Assembly: GCA_964439265.1 (NCBI GenBank)
Contig: CAYTOA010000009.1
Coordinates: 21,360 to 85,359, forward strand
DNA length: 64,000 bases
Reading direction: 5' to 3'
Source: JAGVPT01 sp964439265
GTDB taxonomy: Bacteria; Bacteroidota; Ignavibacteria; UBA10030; UBA8401
Part shown: positions 8,372-17,043 of the stretch, in pieces
Layout of the letters: the number at the start of each line of letters is the position of its first letter
Numbering within the stretch: the first letter of the stretch is position 1
Program-made: the position numbers and the translations under genes
The notes under the pieces: model-generated
Database searches by the model: none
The model's input: only the letters and a program-made list of their open reading frames with translations
Told to the model about the DNA's origin: nothing

Positions 8372-9856
8372 ATGAAATTTCTTCATTCAATACGCCTGAA
8401 ACTGACGGCATGGTACACGCTCATTCTCGGCATTACCCTTTTCGGTTTCGGCACCACAGCGTACCTCTATACGCAGGAGAACCTTCTTGCCAGCCTTGAC
8501 TATTCGCTCCGGAACGAAGTTGTCTGGCTGAAGAATTTTATCGAGCCCCAGGCACGGAAGGTAAAACTTAAACAGCAGCGGCGCAAGCCGCCGGCGCTGT
8601 CGAAGAAGCAGGAAAAGAAGGTCAAACGGTCTCATGAGATCGAAGTCACCGAAGCTGATTCAACGGAATTCGATCAGATCTGGAATCAGATCTACGAGCA
8701 CACCCTGCTGAGTCCAAAAAAGCAGATCATCCAGATCAGGGACCGCAACGGGGACATCCTCTACAAATCGTACAGCCTCGGGAAAGAAGACATTATATTC
8801 GAGGACATCCCGTACAACACGACGAAGCTCGTAACTATATACGACGCGCAGGGACAGCCCCTTCGGCTTGCCGTAACACAGAATGCGTTTGCGAAGATTT
8901 ACGTCGCCTACCCTGAAGCCGAAATCAGCGAGGTTCTCGGAAATCTCTTTTCAATATTTGTCATCCTGGTGCCCGCGGCGCTCATACTTTCCGTGCTTGG
9001 AGGATGGTTCCTCGCGAACAAATCGCTTAAGCCGGTCGATAAGATCACGAAAACAGCTCGGGATATTACCGCGCAAAACCTCGACCAGCGTATCCTCACC
9101 ATCGATGTGGACGATGAGATCGGCAGGCTTATCTCGACGTTCAATGACATGATCGGCCGCCTCCAGAGCTCATTCGACCAGACGAAACAATTCTCCGTCG
9201 ACGCATCCCACGAACTCCGTACTCCCCTCACAATTATGCGGGGCGAGCTTGAACTCGCTCTCCGATCAAAACAAACGAACGAAGGATATCGGCGGATTCT
9301 CTCGAGTACGCTTGACGAGATCCTCCGCATGTCTTCCATTATTGAAAGCCTCCTGGTGCTCGCAAAGGGCGACATCGGAAAATCGACGTTCTCGTTCGAA
9401 GGAGTTGCGCTGGCGCCCATCATCCGCGAATTGCATGAAGACAGTGAAATGCTCGCTGAAAAAAAGCACATCCACGTCAACCTCGAAACGGTCGAAAACC
9501 TCACCGTCTCGGGAGATACCGTCCGCCTTCGCCAGCTGGTCTTGAACCTCATCGACAACGCGATCAAGTACACCCCAAAAAACGGAACGATCGAATTGTC
9601 GCTCGTCCGGGAGAACGGTTCGGCAAAGATCAGTGTTAAGGACAACGGCATCGGCATTCCGGCCGAGGAACAATCAAAGATTTTTGACCGGTTTTATCGT
9701 GTAGACAAAGGGCGTTCGCGCGAAATGGGGGGGACCGGACTGGGCCTCTCTATTGCGCGCTGGATCACTGAGATCCACGGGGGCAAAATATTCGTTCAAA
9801 GCGTCGTTAATAAAGGGAGCGAATTTACCGTCCTGCTCCCGCTTTTGCACAATTGA
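8372..9856 (+). CDS. Sensor histidine kinase, partner of the OmpR-type regulator
   Basis: A 494-residue membrane kinase. It has a TM segment at about 13-32, a periplasmic sensor region with an unusually basic stretch near residues 63-90 (RRKPP, KKQEKKVKR), a second TM at about 188-212, and a HAMP domain. The HisKA domain carries the phospho-acceptor His280 in DASHELRTP. The ATPase domain has NLIDNAIKYTP (N box), DNGIGIP (G1) and GGTGLGLSIA (G2). All catalytic motifs look intact. It follows the regulator with a 1-nt gap, so the pair is co-transcribed. The ligand is not evident from the sensor domain. Confidence 0.93.
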   Translation: MKFLHSIRLKLTAWYTLILGITLFGFGTTAYLYTQENLLASLDYSLRNEVVWLKNFIEPQARKVKLKQQRRKPPALSKKQEKKVKRSHEIEVTEADSTEFDQIWNQIYEHTLLSPKKQIIQIRDRNGDILYKSYSLGKEDIIFEDIPYNTTKLVTIYDAQGQPLRLAVTQNAFAKIYVAYPEAEISEVLGNLFSIFVILVPAALILSVLGGWFLANKSLKPVDKITKTARDITAQNLDQRILTIDVDDEIGRLISTFNDMIGRLQSSFDQTKQFSVDASHELRTPLTIMRGELELALRSKQTNEGYRRILSSTLDEILRMSSIIESLLVLAKGDIGKSTFSFEGVALAPIIRELHEDSEMLAEKKHIHVNLETVENLTVSGDTVRLRQLVLNLIDNAIKYTPKNGTIELSLVRENGSAKISVKDNGIGIPAEEQSKIFDRFYRVDKGRSREMGGTGLGLSIARWITEIHGGKIFVQSVVNKGSEFTVLLPLLHN

Positions 9857-9867
9857 TTGCTTTTCAC

Positions 9868-9896
9868 TTGACAATGCAATCCCAAAATCCTAAGTT
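9868..9896 (+). promoter_or_regulatory. Possible promoter for the lysine-rich protein
   Basis: A perfect TTGACA at 9868-9873, then 17 bp, then TAAGTT at 9891-9896 (3 of 6 matches). It lies in the 121-bp spacer between the kinase stop and the start at 9978. It implies the small gene has its own promoter rather than depending on the two-component operon. Confidence 0.35.
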
Positions 9897-9977
9897 ACGC
9901 CACACAGTAACCTAGCCTAAGCCCATTCAACTCACCGTACTATTACAATTAACATTTTTGAAAGGAGCGATTGCTTA

Positions 9978-10250
9978 ATGAAACGTCTCTGTAGCTTGTT
10001 GCTGGCTGTTGTCTTTGCCTTCTCTTTGTCCTTCGCGCAGGACGCGGCAAAACCGCAGGACACGCAGACCCCGCCGGCGAAAGAAAAAATGAAGACGGAT
10101 AAGAAAAAAGCGGCAAAAGCGAAGAAAAAAGTTGCCAAAGATAAAGCGAAGACAGCGAAAGACAAGAAGAAAATGGCAAAGGCCAAGAAAAAAGTCGCCA
10201 AAGACAAAAAAATGAAGAAAAGCACGATGAAAGCAGATTCCACCAAGTGA
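9978..10250 (+). CDS. Small lysine-rich secreted protein with internal repeats
   Basis: A 90-residue protein with a clear signal peptide (residues 1-20, cleavage after SFA) and a mature part made mostly of Lys and Ala. KAKKKVAKDK occurs twice, about 34 residues apart, with related units between. There are no cysteines and no aromatic residues in the mature chain, so it is probably unfolded and strongly cationic. Similar low-complexity exported proteins include acid-shock (Asr-like) and histone H1-like proteins, but composition alone cannot show homology. The start has an AAAGGAGCG ribosome-binding site at 9961-9969. The gene stands alone between a putative promoter and a strong terminator, directly downstream of a two-component system that might regulate it. 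Confidence 0.75.
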   Translation: MKRLCSLLLAVVFAFSLSFAQDAAKPQDTQTPPAKEKMKTDKKKAAKAKKKVAKDKAKTAKDKKKMAKAKKKVAKDKKMKKSTMKADSTK

Positions 10251-10280
10251 TCGAGTAAGTATCTGCGGCCATTACATGAG

Positions 10281-10312
10281 AACCCCGTTTCGACAAGAAT
10301 CGGGGTTTTTTA
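10281..10312 (+). terminator. Rho-independent terminator after the lysine-rich gene
   Basis: An AACCCCG/CGGGGTT stem (10281-10287 with 10301-10307), extendable with one mismatch, followed by TTTTTTATT. It lies 30 nt after the stop codon of the lysine-rich gene. Confidence 0.8.
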
Positions 10313-10454
10313 TTGGTTGATGAGTGATGCCATGATTTTTCCCGATAGATCTTGATAGAAATCATAGCATCGCTTTACAATGAACTGCATACCCGGACTT
10401 TTCGTTGCTTGTCGCAATAGTTCTTTTTATATTTTTCAAACTCAAAACCAGCAC

Positions 10455-11708
10455 ATGACATTGATGCGGCGTCTTCGATCCCTGCGGTTTCCATCGTTCC
10501 TAAAACAGCCTCTTCGCTTTGAAAAAAAACTTCCCGTCGGATCGTACAACCTTCGTGTCATCTCCCTGGAAAAAGAGCTCGAGACCATCGCTCTCCTTCC
10601 TAAAGAACTCCGTTATGCGCTGCAGAAAGATCCTTCACTTAAAACACGCATAGCCAAAGTTTTCAAAAGCGGCAAGGCGATCGGCATCCGGACGGTGGAA
10701 AAAACTCCGGAGCGCGTTCTCAGCGCGATCAACAACATCGCCGTCCTCAGTCAGCACCGGACCATCATCACGTGGCTGCCGCAACTCTTGCTCTCCCAGA
10801 CCAGGCCGTCGTTGCTGCCGCACGACCACGAACTGGCGGCTAAGAACGGCGTCGACCTCGACGAGGAAATCGCGGTCATCCTCGCACACCGGCTGGACTT
10901 CAAGAAATTTGTCCTGCTCGACGAGGGGAATCTTGGCGCTGCCAAAGCAGACCGGACGCTTATCGACGAGTTGAATAAAGCGATCTCGCCCATCATTATC
11001 CGTCACGTCACGAGCCGGATGGTTTTCGACAATGCCGACACACGGACGGCCACGGGGCAAGCGATCATCAAGGCGCTGCTCCTGATCGGTCCGATCACTC
11101 ATATTCTCGAACTCTATACACGCGGATTTGGAAAACTCTTTGCCGCATCCACCGATGACGTGCTTGCTGAAGCGGCGGAATTATTCGCGCTGCGCGGTTC
11201 GGGCTTCACATGGAAACAGCTCATTCTCCGCTCGCGCATCCTCATCCCCGTTTTTGCGCTCGCTTCGTACGGAGCCTTTCAGGTTGACCACCTCATCGAC
11301 AGAGGAGATATTTCATGGGCAGGATTTCTCTTTGGAGTGACGTCCGTCGCGCTCTCGCTGACGACCGCACTTCAGAGCATTCGCATGTACAAGGTATGTG
11401 TGGACGATTTGGTAAAGGAAAAAAAACTCGCACTCAACGGCCAGCTCCGCTATTGGATCGTTGCCGTGAAACAGGATTTCACTAACCCCGCACGCCTCGG
11501 CTTGTTCATCGGCGGCGTATTGTCTCCGGTTATTTCGATGACCGTCTTCGTTTGGTTCCCTCAGTTTGTTCACAACGGCTGGGTTCTGGCATTGCTCGGC
11601 ACCGCAGAGACGATTACTGCCGGCACCGTTGTACTTCTTGCGCGGCGTTTAAACTCGTTGAAATTCCAGCTCGACCTAAATCGACTTCTTCGGGAACAAA
11701 TTCACTAG
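10455..11708 (+). CDS. Membrane protein of unknown function
   Basis: I do not recognise the family. From the ATG at 10455 the protein has 417 residues. The N-terminal half (about 270 residues) is soluble, basic at first, then rich in Leu, Ile and charged helices. The C-terminal part has about four hydrophobic segments (around ILIPVFALASYGAF, WAGFLFGVTSVALSL, FIGGVLSPVISMTVF and LALLGTAETITAGTVVLLA). No catalytic motif is apparent. The frame is open back to 10380, but those 25 codons look non-native, and neither start has a convincing ribosome-binding site. The stop codon (11706-11708) lies inside the first bases of the MITE-like repeat, so the extreme C-terminus may have been altered by the insertion. 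Confidence 0.7.
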   Translation: MTLMRRLRSLRFPSFLKQPLRFEKKLPVGSYNLRVISLEKELETIALLPKELRYALQKDPSLKTRIAKVFKSGKAIGIRTVEKTPERVLSAINNIAVLSQHRTIITWLPQLLLSQTRPSLLPHDHELAAKNGVDLDEEIAVILAHRLDFKKFVLLDEGNLGAAKADRTLIDELNKAISPIIIRHVTSRMVFDNADTRTATGQAIIKALLLIGPITHILELYTRGFGKLFAASTDDVLAEAAELFALRGSGFTWKQLILRSRILIPVFALASYGAFQVDHLIDRGDISWAGFLFGVTSVALSLTTALQSIRMYKVCVDDLVKEKKLALNGQLRYWIVAVKQDFTNPARLGLFIGGVLSPVISMTVFVWFPQFVHNGWVLALLGTAETITAGTVVLLARRLNSLKFQLDLNRLLREQIH

Positions 11709-11868
11709 TGCCGTTTCTAATATTAAATCTTGCATTATAACCGCAAAGGACGCTAAGATCGCAAAGATGTTTTTGTAAAACAAACTAAGAAATCCTTGCG
11801 TCCTTAGCGCCCTTTGCGGTGAATTGGTTTTTTAAGAATACAATATTTTTTTGGGAAATGGCACTGGG
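11705..11868. mobile_element. MITE-like element, copy 1
   Basis: A roughly 160-bp non-coding palindromic element. Its ends are inverted repeats: CTAGTGCCGTTTC at 11705-11717 and GGAAATGGCACTGG ending at about 11867. Inside, CCGCAAAGGACGCTAAGATC is opposed by CTTAGCGCCCTTTGCGG, so the whole unit can fold. A copy lies in opposite orientation at 58988-59147, with the same ends and order of motifs. It has no coding capacity, so any movement would depend on a transposase elsewhere. The rest of the spacer up to 12095 holds only a GCGGGATC/GATCCCGC inverted repeat (11883-11890 and 11926-11933). Confidence 0.75.
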
Positions 11869-12095
11869 TAACGCCGAACACGGCGGGATCAGAGTGAATA
11901 TTATTTCTTACTCTAGCAGCAATAGATCCCGCAATTGCATTTGCAATTTCAAGGCCCAATTATTATTTTCAGTGTCAGATATCAGCCTATCGCGGTAGTC
12001 ACTTCCACCGTTATTGCCGACACACAATGTGTTAGAGTAGCCGCTTCACAGCGTCAGGCGTACCACCGTTGTTCATCCATATTATGCGAGAGCCT

Positions 12096-13508
12096 ATGAC
12101 TACGTACGATTCTGCGGATACCGAACCTACCCTGGCCAGGCGCCTCGGGTTGACGTCGGCAGTTATGGTCGTCATCGGTTCCGTTGTCGGATCCGGAATC
12201 TTCCTAACGCCCCAGAGCATCGCGGCGACAGTTCAGATTCCGGGCATCATGATCTTCGTCTGGATTCTCACAGGCCTGCTGACGCTTGCCGGGGCTCTTA
12301 CGAACGCTGAGATTGCAGGTATGATTCCAGAGGCGGGGGGACAGTACGTATTCTTCCGGGTGACCTACGGAGACTTGACGGCGTTTCTCTACGGATGGAC
12401 AACCTTCATCGTGTACCAAACCGGTTCAATCGCCGCTATCGCCGTTGCCTTCGCCCGCTACTTCGGATACTTTGTCGATCTGCCGCATTTGAGCCCCGCG
12501 CTTGAAGCGTGGAAACTGCCGCTCATCGGCAATATTTATCCGTTAAAAGATATCGGCATCAGCCTCGTGGCAATTTCTTCGATCCTTCTTCTCGCCTGCG
12601 TAAATTATTTTGGGGTGCATATCGGCGGTTTCGTACAAGATATTTTTACATTTCTGAAGGTTCTCGCGATCGGCGGCATCGTTGTGCTTGCTTTCACCGT
12701 AGGACACGGGAGCACTGCGCATTTTTTCCCGTTGTGGGGAGTGCCTGCGTCCGGCGCATTGCTGAGCGCAATCGGCGTGGCAATGATCGCGACGCTCTGG
12801 TCGTATGACGGATGGAATAGTCTCACGTACCTCGCAGGCGAAGTGAAAGAACCTAAAAAGAACATCCCCCTGGCACTCGTGCTCGGGACGGTAATCATCA
12901 TCGCAATCTACGTCGCCACGAATCTCGCCTACCTCTATATTCTCCCCATAGGAGAGATCGCAACCTCGAAACTTGTCGCCGCGGATGTTATGGAAAGAAT
13001 TTTTCGCGGCTACGGCGGCGCAATTATTTCGGCGATGGTGATGATCTCCACGTTCGGGACCGTCAACGCGACATCAATGACAACAGCACGCGTCTATTTT
13101 GCGATGGCGAAAGACAAGCTCTTCTTCAGGAGCCTTGGAAAGATCCACCCGAAATACCGCACGCCGGGGACTTCGCTTCTCGTTCAAGGGGTTTGGGCAT
13201 CGATCCTCACGCTTACCGGAACCTACGACCAGATCTTCACGTACGTTATCTTTGCAGGTTGGATATTTTACGCACTGGGGGCGTCAGCAGTGTTTGTGCT
13301 GAGGAAAAAAATGCCGGACACTCCCCGCCCGTACCGGGTGCCGGGATATCCCTATATCCCGATTGCATTTATCATCGTCGCGACATGGTTTGTCTATAAC
13401 ACAATAGTGCAGCAGACGGCCGATTCCATGGTGGGATTGTTCCTTCTGCTGGCCGGACTCCCCTTCTATCTTTACTGGAGCAGGCAAATCAAGAAATCAG
13501 CGGCGTAA
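12096..13508 (+). CDS. APC-superfamily amino acid permease
   Basis: A 470-residue inner-membrane transporter with about 12 hydrophobic segments. The first carries the APC signature VIGSVVGSGIFLTP, where the substrate's carboxylate binds around the unwound GSGIF segment. The second has LAGALTNAEIAGMIPEAGG, typical of the LAT-like/APA subfamily. A later SYDGWNSLTYLAGEVKEPKKN segment is also conserved in these proteins. It probably imports or exchanges amino acids. ATG at 12096 is preferred over ATG 12084 and TTG 12069 because the upstream codons are not conserved and a GAGAG lies before it. It has no neighbours on the same strand and ends at a double terminator. Confidence 0.9.
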   Translation: MTTYDSADTEPTLARRLGLTSAVMVVIGSVVGSGIFLTPQSIAATVQIPGIMIFVWILTGLLTLAGALTNAEIAGMIPEAGGQYVFFRVTYGDLTAFLYGWTTFIVYQTGSIAAIAVAFARYFGYFVDLPHLSPALEAWKLPLIGNIYPLKDIGISLVAISSILLLACVNYFGVHIGGFVQDIFTFLKVLAIGGIVVLAFTVGHGSTAHFFPLWGVPASGALLSAIGVAMIATLWSYDGWNSLTYLAGEVKEPKKNIPLALVLGTVIIIAIYVATNLAYLYILPIGEIATSKLVAADVMERIFRGYGGAIISAMVMISTFGTVNATSMTTARVYFAMAKDKLFFRSLGKIHPKYRTPGTSLLVQGVWASILTLTGTYDQIFTYVIFAGWIFYALGASAVFVLRKKMPDTPRPYRVPGYPYIPIAFIIVATWFVYNTIVQQTADSMVGLFLLLAGLPFYLYWSRQIKKSAA

Positions 13509-13515
13509 CTATAAG

Positions 13516-13548
13516 AGCTATCCGACGCTTTTAAATAGTCGGATAGCT
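13516..13548 (+). terminator. Hairpin after the permease
   Basis: A perfect 11-bp stem AGCTATCCGAC/GTCGGATAGCT around an 11-nt loop, just after the permease stop. It lacks a strong T tract and may work together with the hairpin at 13564-13588. Confidence 0.5.
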
Positions 13549-13563
13549 GAGCAGAAAACGAAA

Positions 13564-13592
13564 AGGGCGATGAAAAGATCATCGCCCTCATT
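13564..13592. terminator. Bidirectional terminator between convergent genes
   Basis: A 10-bp stem AGGGCGATGA/TCATCGCCCT (13564-13573 with 13579-13588). It is followed on the plus strand by CATTGTTT and preceded by AAAA, which reads as a short T run on the minus strand. It lies between the permease and the minus-strand gene ending at 13616. Confidence 0.6.
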
Positions 13593-13615
13593 GTTTCAAT
13601 CATGTTCTGCGAATC

Positions 13616-16600
13616 TTAGAAATCTCCGCCGAGCGAAATGTAGTACATTGGTATCGAGAACGCCTGGCCGTTGAAGGCCCATGCAACGTCAAATTTCAGC
13701 GGCAATCCGAACAGGATTATCCGCGCTCCAAATCCCGTCCCCATCAGCAGGTCATCGGCCGTATAGTTGCCCTGGTCATCCTTGGTGAAGAAGCGATACG
13801 CCTTGTCGTCTGTCCATGACGATCCAACATCCACGAACATTGCGCCCGTGATGTTTTGAAGGGCGATCGGTAACCCGCCGGTCACGAGGTAGCGTATGAG
13901 CGGGAAGCGAAGTTCGTAATTCATCAGCGCGTATTTCGTGCCGTTCTTTTCGTTGTAGTCAAAACCACGCATCGGGAGGGCGGGTGATAAAAAGGCGTAG
14001 TCTTCAACGTTGTTGATCGGGATCCCGCCGTTCGCGAATTCACGGTTAATCCAGCCGTCCGTCCCTCCGATAAAAAATCTTTGGGCATTCCTTCCGGCGC
14101 TCAAACCCCCTGCCCAGCGAATCACAAATGAATAATCCTTCCAGAATTTTTCATACGTGCGATAATCGAGCGTATAGGTCTGGAAATCCAGCGAGTGGTC
14201 GCCCGCGGTGAGCGCCGGACTGAACATTGCCGTAATATTGTAGCGTGTTCCGTTCACAGGCGCGGTGTATCCCCAGAGGGACGTGTCATGAATGTAGCTG
14301 ATCGACGGCATCACCAGGTTTCTTTCATCCGTAGCCTGATCCAGCGTCGGGTCGTCAAGGTTTTGCCTGGAAAGGTTGAGCCAGGCAAGGTTGAAATCGA
14401 AACGGTTGAATTTGTCCAGTGGATACGATGCCGATGTGCCGATACCCCATGTTTGGAAACGGTATAGAGAAACGTTCCCTGTCTGGTCGTAAAGGTACAG
14501 GAACCGCGCGCTGTGAAATCCCTCGACCCCGTAATCGACTTTCGTTTTCAAATAGTTATACGCGATTACATAATCGCTGTTCTCGAGGTCCAGCATCAGG
14601 TTCGTGAGGAAATAAATTTGATGATCTCCGAGCATGTCGCTGAACGCCATTTCTGTCGTTCCCTCCACACCATAGAAGGTGCTGTAGCCGGCGTTGCCGT
14701 AAACAATATCCGGCGAAAAGTTGAGTTTGTATTTGTTGACCTTATAGTTTCCCTCTGCGTCAACATTGTCGCTCGGCTCAATTTGCTTCGAGGCCGTCTC
14801 TGCCTCGGAAGAAGGAAGTTTTTCCTTCTGCTGCTCTTCGGAGAAAACATAGTTCTGAAAATCGATGTGCACACGGTCGCCGTAGACGCCCGCAGTATCT
14901 TTTGGAGGGACGCTCGCCGCAATCGCCGCGGAATCGCTCTGAGTAATGGCGCCCGGTACGGCGGTTCCCTTTTGGGCCACTCGCATTCTCCGTTTGAGAT
15001 ATTCCGTCGGCTCCAGTTCGGCTGTTGCCAGCTTCTTATCGAACGGCGCCTTCATCAGGTAAATGTCAAACCCCGCTTCATTCAACGCTGCAAAAGAGAG
15101 CTTGTTTCCGTCTGCAGAGAGCGAGAGCTGGAAGACACCAGTCAGTGAATTGGTTACGGGGCGGTCGGCGCCGGTAACCAGATTCCGTTCATAGATATTT
15201 CCGATGCCGTTACGGTCGGAAACGTAAAGCATTTTTGTCCCATCCGGGGATATCACCGGCGACGACGCATCGCTGCCCGGAAAACTGATAACGCGCTTCA
15301 TTTCCATCGATTCCATGTTCAGCGAATAGATGTCCGCTTCAGAGTAATCATACCTGGCCATCCTGAAATTCGGGGACACGTCATTCCGATGAATGTTGTC
15401 TCTCCTGTCCGACACGAAGTAGAGCGTTTTCCCGTCGGGTGCCCAGTGCGGGTCCGAATCGGAGAAAATATCGTCGGTGAGGTTCGTGAGATTCTTCGTT
15501 GCCAGGTCATAAAGATAAATATCCGACTGCTTCGCATCGTCGCCGACGAACGCAAGTTTATCCCCTTTTGGCGACCAATCAACGGAGAAGATCCCCTCAA
15601 GCTGAAATTGAATTTTTTCCTGGCTGCCCGTGGCGGCATCGACAATAAAGATTGCGTCGCTTTCCCCGCTTTTCACGGCAAGCGCGATCTTCTTTCCATC
15701 GGGGGACCACGTAATGCCCGGCGTCAGTAAATGTAGTTCCTCGAAATTCTTCGTCCGCTGACCGTCAACGATCTTGGTAATCTTATTGTCGATCGTCGAC
15801 ATAATATAGACATCGAAATAGTCGTCCCGATCCGAAATGAACGCAACCCTGTCGCCCTGAGGGGAGATGGAGGGGCTTGTATTATAAAAATCAGATTCCT
15901 TTACATGGTTCGTGAGCCTTGTCGCAAAATCGGCCGGATCTTCTCTTTTCGCAATGTCGGGCCAGTACAGAACCTTCTGCTCCTTCTGCCATCGATCGTT
16001 CAATTCCGAGACAGTCAGACCAAGAGCATTTTTAAACCCCTGCTCGATGCTCCGCGATCCTTTGATCCGATTCAGGATCTCTGCGATCTTCTGGTCGCCG
16101 TATTTGTTTGCGATATAGTACCAGACCGATTGGCCGCCGCGGTAGGCGAAGTACCCGCCGAGATAATCGATCGGCGGAAGATAGGTGTGAATCGTCGCAT
16201 CGCGCATGAACATGTCAGAGTTCGTATCCCAATGAAGCGACTGATATTCCGCCATCCCCTCGTTGAACCACATCGGCAGTTGGAGGCGGATGTTGTTAGA
16301 GATAATGGATTGTATCGATCCGCCGTAATACATGTCGTTGAAGACGGCGTGGACAAGTTCATGGTGAATGACGTGGCGAAACATCTTGTAATTTCCTTCG
16401 AACGGGACCACCATCCTGTTCTTGAAAAGCTCGGTCACGCCTCCAATGCCTTCCTCCATGTATTCCGACAGCACATTCGTCTGCTGAAAGTCATTGTGCG
16501 AATTGTACACCATGATCGGGATGCGGTTGTTAACCTCGTAGCGAAAACTCTTGCTGATGAGGGTGTAGGCCGATTCCGCGGCGGCGGCCGTAAAGTTCGC

Positions 16601-16771
16601 AAGATACTCGCCGTTATCGCTGAAATAAATATCGAAATGATTCGTCTGGATATACCACCAGTCGAACTTCTTGTATTTCACTTTGTTCTTGCCGAAGACG
16701 GCTTCCTGAGCCGCCGAGGAGAATACTCCGGCAGTCAACAATAATCCGATTAACAGAATGCGCAGTCTCAT
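13616..16771 (-). CDS. Peptidase MA-like / beta-propeller / BamA-like barrel fusion protein
   Basis: A 1051-residue exported protein with three parts. After a signal peptide (1-21, ending SSAAQ) comes a gluzincin-type domain with HELVH at about 137-141 and a downstream NEGMAE at about 169-175, which would give the zinc ligands and catalytic Glu of peptidase MA-like proteins. Residues about 290-590 hold PD40/TolB-type propeller blades such as SPDGKKIALAV, APDGKTLYFVSDR and SPDGTKMLYVSDR. A low-complexity linker (about 600-680) leads to a C-terminal domain of about 370 residues resembling the bacterial surface antigen (BamA/TamA) barrel, with MRGFDYNEKNG and a terminal Phe, the usual barrel recognition signal. 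It should sit in the outer membrane with the first two parts periplasmic or exposed. The substrate is unknown. Confidence 0.85.
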   Translation of the reverse strand: MRLRILLIGLLLTAGVFSSAAQEAVFGKNKVKYKKFDWWYIQTNHFDIYFSDNGEYLANFTAAAAESAYTLISKSFRYEVNNRIPIMVYNSHNDFQQTNVLSEYMEEGIGGVTELFKNRMVVPFEGNYKMFRHVIHHELVHAVFNDMYYGGSIQSIISNNIRLQLPMWFNEGMAEYQSLHWDTNSDMFMRDATIHTYLPPIDYLGGYFAYRGGQSVWYYIANKYGDQKIAEILNRIKGSRSIEQGFKNALGLTVSELNDRWQKEQKVLYWPDIAKREDPADFATRLTNHVKESDFYNTSPSISPQGDRVAFISDRDDYFDVYIMSTIDNKITKIVDGQRTKNFEELHLLTPGITWSPDGKKIALAVKSGESDAIFIVDAATGSQEKIQFQLEGIFSVDWSPKGDKLAFVGDDAKQSDIYLYDLATKNLTNLTDDIFSDSDPHWAPDGKTLYFVSDRRDNIHRNDVSPNFRMARYDYSEADIYSLNMESMEMKRVISFPGSDASSPVISPDGTKMLYVSDRNGIGNIYERNLVTGADRPVTNSLTGVFQLSLSADGNKLSFAALNEAGFDIYLMKAPFDKKLATAELEPTEYLKRRMRVAQKGTAVPGAITQSDSAAIAASVPPKDTAGVYGDRVHIDFQNYVFSEEQQKEKLPSSEAETASKQIEPSDNVDAEGNYKVNKYKLNFSPDIVYGNAGYSTFYGVEGTTEMAFSDMLGDHQIYFLTNLMLDLENSDYVIAYNYLKTKVDYGVEGFHSARFLYLYDQTGNVSLYRFQTWGIGTSASYPLDKFNRFDFNLAWLNLSRQNLDDPTLDQATDERNLVMPSISYIHDTSLWGYTAPVNGTRYNITAMFSPALTAGDHSLDFQTYTLDYRTYEKFWKDYSFVIRWAGGLSAGRNAQRFFIGGTDGWINREFANGGIPINNVEDYAFLSPALPMRGFDYNEKNGTKYALMNYELRFPLIRYLVTGGLPIALQNITGAMFVDVGSSWTDDKAYRFFTKDDQGNYTADDLLMGTGFGARIILFGLPLKFDVAWAFNGQAFSIPMYYISLGGDF

Positions 16772-16857
16772 AGGAACCTCATTGGATATGGAAACGGCTA
16801 CTTCGATCCCGCAGTAAACACATTATTATACAACGACACAAATGCGGAGAAAATTCC

Positions 16858-17043
16858 TAGAAGCTATCCCGAAAAGATGTCACCTTATCTTTCCCTACGG
16901 GTCTACGACCCGTAGGGTCGTGGACGATGCGCTCGCTCCGCTCGCTTACTCAGGATGAACGGTTATTTGTTCACGCTGAGCAAGTCCCCCGAAGGGGGAC
17001 GCGTCGAAGGGTCAGCGCAAAATCATTTTTGAGATAGCTTCTA
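16858..17043. repeat. Palindromic repeat element with terminal inverted repeats
   Basis: A roughly 185-bp unit whose ends are inverted: TAGAAGCTATCCCGAAAA from 16858, and its near-complement ending GATAGCTTCTA at 17043. Inside are three hairpins: CCTACGGGTC/GACCCGTAGG (16895-16917), the GCGCTCGCTCCGCTCGC run, and GTCCCCC/GGGGGAC (16984-17000). The core recurs in opposite orientation near 63505-63585. The right end overlaps the stop codon of rnr, so it may also serve as a transcription terminator for RNase R. Confidence 0.65.

Noticed and set aside
9908..10365. Minus-strand frames opposite the lysine-rich gene
   Set aside because: Antisense of AAG/AAA codons gives Phe/Leu-rich pseudo-membrane sequence; the plus-strand gene has signal peptide, ribosome-binding site and terminator.
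11745..11815. CRISPR-like pair of similar repeats
   Set aside because: Only two inverted arms of a palindromic element, no spacers or cas genes.
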